Shown: positions 59,946 through 64,000 of the stretch, piece after piece | How positions within the stretch are numbered: the stretch's first letter is position 1 | Layout: the number at the start of each line of letters is the position of its first letter | Assembly: GCA_013399695.1 (NCBI GenBank) | Contig: VXAU01000752.1 | Coordinates: forward strand, 147,201-211,200 | From: Formicarius rufipectus | Taxonomy: Eukaryota > Chordata > Aves > Passeriformes > Formicariidae | Direction: 5' to 3' | Length of the DNA stretch: 64,000 nt | Made by a program: the position numbers and the translations under genes | Notes under the pieces: generated by a model | Seen by the model: the letters and a program-made list of their open reading frames with translations, nothing else | Database searches by the model: none | Told to the model about the DNA's origin: nothing

Positions 59946-60618
59946 CTTTCAACTGGGATATTCACAATCGTCTCTGGAATTGCAAGCCATTCCAGTGTCT
60001 CACCATCATCATCAAAAGCCTAATATAAATCTACTTGTTTTTCAGTTTAAAACCATTGTCTCCCATTCTTTTACGACAGATACTACAGAGGTAAAAGGTC
60101 TCTATCACTGTTTTAACCCCTCTCTATGTATTGGACAGTCACAATAAGGTCTTCCTAAATCCTTCTCTTCTCCAGGCTAAACAAAACCAACTGTCCCAGT
60201 CTTTATTCAGAAGAAATGCGTTTAAGCTCTCTGGTCATTTCTGTAACTCTCTTCTGGACCTGTGCCCAGAGCTGGATGCAGTACTACAGATTGGATCTTA
60301 TGAGAGTAGAGCAGAGGAGCAGAACTGCCTCCCTTGGCCTGCTGGTCACAGTGATTTTGATGTAGACCAGGATAGTCTTGGCTTTCTGGCATCCAAGCAC
60401 ACATTCAGCTCACATCTAATTTTCTTCCACCAATATGCCCAAGTCCTCTGCAGCAATGTTCTCACTGAATTCATCACCCAGCTGGTATTTACACTGAGGA
60501 TTGCCCCAGTTAAGTGCAGGACCTTGCACTTGTCCTCACTGAATTTCATTAATCTCCCATTTACTCACTCTACCAGGCTGTCCAGTATTTTTCTGAATGG
60601 CAGCCCAGATTTGGAACA
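59946..60618 (-). mobile_element. CR1 LINE, minus strand, right part of the split element
   Basis: It resumes with ATTCACAATCGTCTCTGG and CCATTCCAGTGTCTCACCAT, then CTTCTCTTCTCCAGGCTAAA, TGGATGCAGTACTACAG, TTTTGATGTAGACCAGGATA and GCAGGACCTTGCACTTG. This is the usual order of a CR1 3' UTR and ORF2 C-terminus read backwards. On the minus strand, the frame at 60346-60549 gives MKFSEDKCKVLHLTG, the CR1 RT C-terminal (K)CKVLHL motif. The element ends at about 60618, which is its 5' truncation point. Confidence 0.92.
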
Positions 60619-60719
60619 TATTAAATGGCTCCTGTTTTTGGCTGTGCCTTGGAAGCAGCTGGGGCTGTAATAAAAGGTGTGCAGGAAAAATACGAAAATA
60701 AGTGATTATTTCCCTTTAC

Positions 60720-61130
60720 TTGGCTCTGCCCACAACTGGAATATTCTGCTCAGTTTCAGTCCCTTCGTAGGGAAGATGGGAACCTTTCCAATAACAGAAA
60801 GAAATCAATAAACTTGAACAAGTTCTGCAGAGATCACCAGGATTATCAGACCTGGAGCAGTTGCCCTGTGAGGGGAAGCTAAGACAGCTGGGCTTGTTCT
60901 GCCTGGAAAAAATACAGATTTAGGGGACCCTAAGCACAGACTTCCAGGGCCTACAGCAACATTATCCAGGAGACTTGCCAGGATTTTCACAGGAGACCAT
61001 AGTGGGAAGACAAGAGACAAAGAAGATAAGCTGAAACAGGGTTGACTCAGGCTGTGTATAAGGAAAGGCTTCTCCTCCTTAGGGATAGCTGAGCAGTGGA
61101 GAGGGTTTCCCTTCAGACAGGAGGGTCAAC
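60720..61130 (+). mobile_element. CR1 LINE, 3' region fragment, plus strand
   Basis: A TTGAACAAGTTCTGCAGAGA block, GACCTGGAGCAGTTGCCCTG, GGGCTTGTTCTGCCTGGA and TGTATAAGGAAAGGCTTCTC follow the order of the CR1 ORF2 C-terminus and early 3' UTR. It is diverged and lacks the terminal octamers. It lies about 100 bp from the 5' end of the minus-strand CR1, so the two are head to head. Confidence 0.8.
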
Positions 61131-62229
61131 TAGGCAGCTGCTGGTGTGTTCTCCACTCTGAATTATCTTAGACACCCATGAAAGAGCTTTCTAAAATTCA
61201 AGTGTCTTTTCTATATTGTTTTGTTTGATACTAGATCAACAGAGAGAGACCATCTTCTACACAACATTTCCTCTTATCTATTTAAGGCTTCATTATTAGG
61301 ATGGAATGGATTGTGTTAATGAAGATACTTTTTCCCTGGCTAAATTCTAGAAGGATGAGTAACTTTTTGGATCCTTTCTTACAGTAATCAACTTTCTTAT
61401 GGTATTTGGCACAATGATACAATTGAGGAGTGAAAACAGAAAAAAATTAACCAGAATCAGAAAACAAAGCAATTGAGAAAACACAGATCTGTTCTAGGCC
61501 ACCTGCTTTTTTTTATCTTGGTATATTTATAAGAGCACAGAATTCTATTAGGGCATATGAGTGAATTTTTTTTATTATATTTTTTGAGTTTTGGTGAAAG
61601 ACATTGCCACTTTTAGCAGTAAAACTTTTTTTTATCCATAATTTTATCATCTTCTCTACCACTGGTCACAAAAATCCTGTTGTGTGGATTTTTATCCATA
61701 TATTCTTCCTGAGTTGTTCTTCATTTCTGCCTGGCATGTTTGAGTAGTGCTGCCCTCCCACTGCCCTTGTGTGGAGCTAATGAAAGACATTAAGGTTCTG
61801 TAATTCTGCAGTCTTCATCCTTGGCAGGGGGTGCTCTGCTATGACTTCCCGCATTTCACTCTCTATAATCCTGAACATATTTTCTGAGATACAAAGCATG
61901 GATTCTAATTATTCAAAAATCTTTAGAGAAAAAAAAGAATTATGAAAGAAATCAAGTTCTCTGCTAACTGAGTCTGTGTTCCAGCAGACTATGGTCACTG
62001 GATGCCTTGAAAGGAAGACTACTAAGTCTCTATTCCCATGATAAAGAGCTACTGTTTCAAGTAAGATAGAAGTACTTCTAAAAGAGAATTAAAAAAATAA
62101 TCACATCACATATCATTAAGACCATATGATGTTGTTGTGCAGTTCTGTCCTGAGCATATCATGCCTTACAAAATTTGTTGTTTCACTTTCACCAGAAGTA
62201 ATTCAGGTGGAAAAACTAGCCAGAAAGGG
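61131..62229. other. AT-rich intergenic DNA, nothing recognised
   Basis: About 1.1 kb with a slightly GC-richer patch at about 61720-61860. No feature could be supported. Confidence 0.55.
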
Positions 62230-62370
62230 AAAACAAAAACAAACAAACAAACCAAAACAAAACAAAACCACACACACAGACACACAAAACCCACAAAAAA
62301 ACCCCAACCAACCAAAAAAACCCATAAACAAACAAAAAACCCAAACAAACAAAAACAAACAAACAAAAAA
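62230..62370 (-). repeat. A/C-only tract (T/G-only on the minus strand)
   Basis: 141 bases almost only of A and C, with single G (62279) and T (62325) interruptions, built of AAAC units with CACACACA and CCC words. Frames of about 90 codons rich in Lys, Thr, Asn, Pro and Gln cross it and are compositional. Confidence 0.9.
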
Positions 62371-62660
62371 GTGTTGCATGGATTTATTTATTTTAAAGTA
62401 ACATAAGGAAAAAAATCACAGATGAAACATCTTGGCTTGAAATGCAGTAATAAAATCAAGAAAAAAAGAAAGGACTCCTCAAAATTGTCCTACTTTTAGA
62501 TTCTTTAAATAGGAGTTACCCTTCTATACTGAAAGACTGGCTGCAAGCTGTAATGTTCTTCCAAGGATGAGATTGGGTTATACAAAAAACAAAAGGCAGA
62601 GCAGGCATCTTTTAATAATTTAATATTTCTAAGTCCTTAGTGGGATAAAAATATTTTTTC

Positions 62661-62710
62661 TGGGTTTTTTTTGTTTGGTTTTTTTTGTTTGGTTGGTTGG
62701 GGTTTTTTTT
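62661..62710 (+). repeat. T/G-only tract
   Basis: Fifty bases of T and G only, with GTTTGG and GGTTGG units. Confidence 0.85.
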
Positions 62711-62896
62711 AAGTTATGTAACAGAGTAATCACTGTAAATATAAGTATACTAATTGATAGTGGGGAAGAATTTCATGACAGAATAACAGAATACTCAAAG
62801 TTTTGACCAAAATAATACTTAAGAAAATGGACTAAATTAAGAAACCCATTTGTTTTGTCTAGTTTTAAATATTGCTTAATTCAACCTGGTGAAAAA

Positions 62897-62994
62897 TTCT
62901 TCCTTCCTTGCCCTGCTCTGCCCTGCCCTTATATCCCTTCCTCTCCTCTTTCCTTTCCCCATTTTCCCACTTTCCCCTCCTGACCTCTCTTCTG
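62897..62994 (+). repeat. Polypyrimidine tract
   Basis: About 100 bases that are nearly all C and T on the plus strand, with CCTGC/CCTTCC words. Long purine-pyrimidine strand bias can form triplex structure. Confidence 0.75.
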
Positions 62995-63396
62995 ACACAA
63001 ACTTTGAAATTAATTATTTATTAACAGAAGACAGCCATTAAAAAGAGATGTATTTGCAGAGCATAATAACTCTTACTATTAAAGGTAAAAAAATATTTCT
63101 TTCTTAATGGAGAGAGAAGAATTTTTAATGTCATTAAAAGAGACTATTTTAAAAATTAGAAAAAAGTCTTTTAAAATACTGAAATATTTAATTTCTGTAA
63201 TAATTTTATATACATATACATGCAATTGAAAATAATCAAAATGTTACATTAAATGTGCAACTAAATAATTAAAAATCTTATTTCTTTTATATAGGATTTT
63301 GACTTACTGTAAGCATACATAGTGATAAGATTAAATTCTATATGAAATTAATTGACTTAAAACTATATAATGGGACACCAGTGAACACATCAAAAT

Positions 63397-63512
63397 CCAA
63401 ATTACTTGTTTTATTCCATGAAAGATGCTGTAAAAATAAATATTTCATAGTATTCCAAATTATTTGTTTTATTCCATGAAAGATGCTGTAAAAATAAATA
63501 TTTCATAGTATT
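63397..63512. repeat. 58-bp tandem duplication, two copies
   Basis: 63397-63454 and 63455-63512 are adjacent 58-base copies that differ at one position only (C at 63405, T at 63463). Each begins CCAAATTA and ends TTTCATAGTATT. The near identity implies a recent local duplication. Confidence 0.95.
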
Positions 63513-64000
63513 TTCTTGAAGAAAACATTTCTGTAAAAATTGCCATCCAGGCTCGTGTCTTTCTGTATCAGTCAAAAAACCTGATAATATTTTTTTACTA
63601 CTGTGTTATAGCTACTCCTATTTAATATTTTTTATTATTCTTTCACTTTATAGCCATAGTCAAAATTTTATAGAATTTACAAGGCTTTTTGAGGAACTAA
63701 AGAATAATATTTGCATGAATTTAGCATTTTTACTAACTTCCTGGGAACATTTGTATGATTTAAGTTGACTTTGACTTGGTTAATTGCAAAATTTTATCAA
63801 AAAAGCATTTGTATGTTTTGTATCTGATGAAAGTACATAAAATCCAGTTGTGGTGTAGCATACTCTATTTGCTCCATAGTCACAAGAACTTATGAATAGG
63901 CACAGTCAGAATATGGTCACAGGCATAACTGTAATTAAGTTATTTTTTAATATAAAGTCCATTAAAACTTACTGTCGTGATTAACTGCAATTAACTTGTC
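63513..64000. other. AT-rich intergenic DNA, nothing recognised
   Basis: Unique-looking sequence to the window end. No feature could be supported. Confidence 0.6.

Noticed and set aside
1..64000. CRISPR array, bacterial operon, riboswitch or phage system
   Set aside because: There are no regularly spaced repeats, no bacterial gene density, and the repeat content is that of a bird genome.
1..64000. tRNA or rRNA genes
   Set aside because: No cloverleaf with A and B box spacing and no conserved rRNA core sequence were seen by eye. A covariance-model scan would be needed to exclude degenerate copies.

Overview
The window looks like a non-genic stretch of a bird nuclear genome, most likely a songbird. 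It is AT-rich throughout. It carries several 5'-truncated CR1 LINE copies, recognisable by the degenerate CR1 reverse-transcriptase frame and the tails related to ATTCTATGATTCTATG. It also carries solitary LTRs of endogenous retrovirus families that I recognise as typical of birds. I found no cellular protein-coding gene, rRNA, tRNA, CRISPR array or bacterial-type operon. The many open frames of 60-200 codons are short, overlapping and mostly explained by repeats or low-complexity DNA. No name or accession was given, so the taxon is inferred from repeat content only.

Layout, left to right. 0-5.7 kb is unique AT-rich DNA with an internal CR1 fragment on the minus strand (3.44-3.88 kb) and an unclassified GC-richer block (3.88-4.26 kb). 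5.75-7.70 kb is the longest CR1 copy, on the plus strand, and 10.40-10.87 kb is a second CR1 3' end. 10.9-16.7 kb is unique DNA with three long T/G-only tracts. 16.72-17.25 kb is a well-preserved solo LTR with a perfect 6-bp target duplication. 17.77-18.49 kb is a minus-strand CR1 that stops at an undetermined base, followed by a cluster of single Ns and homopolymers to 19.6 kb. 23.46-24.99 kb is an LTR split by a second LTR. 25.98-26.55 kb is a third LTR family. 29.98-30.83 kb is a CR1 tail split by an LTR. 33.3-33.4 kb is a short CR1 tail. 34-46 kb is mostly unique AT-rich DNA with assembly gaps. 46.16-47.26 kb is a 1.1-kb LTR. 50.09-51.07 kb is an unexplained G-rich island. 57.46-58.07 kb is an LTR. 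59.48-60.62 kb is a CR1 split by an LTR, and 60.72-61.13 kb is a CR1 in the opposite orientation. 62.2-63.5 kb holds A/C, T/G and polypyrimidine tracts and a 58-bp tandem duplication.

Nothing here acts as a pathway or operon. The useful content is the repeat history: three LTR-inside-repeat nestings give a relative insertion order, and four LTRs can be bounded by target-site duplications. The other items worth a look are the T/G-only tracts, the 50-51 kb island and a weakly protein-like minus-strand stretch at 38.4-39.6 kb. I saw no clear sign of a new biological system.
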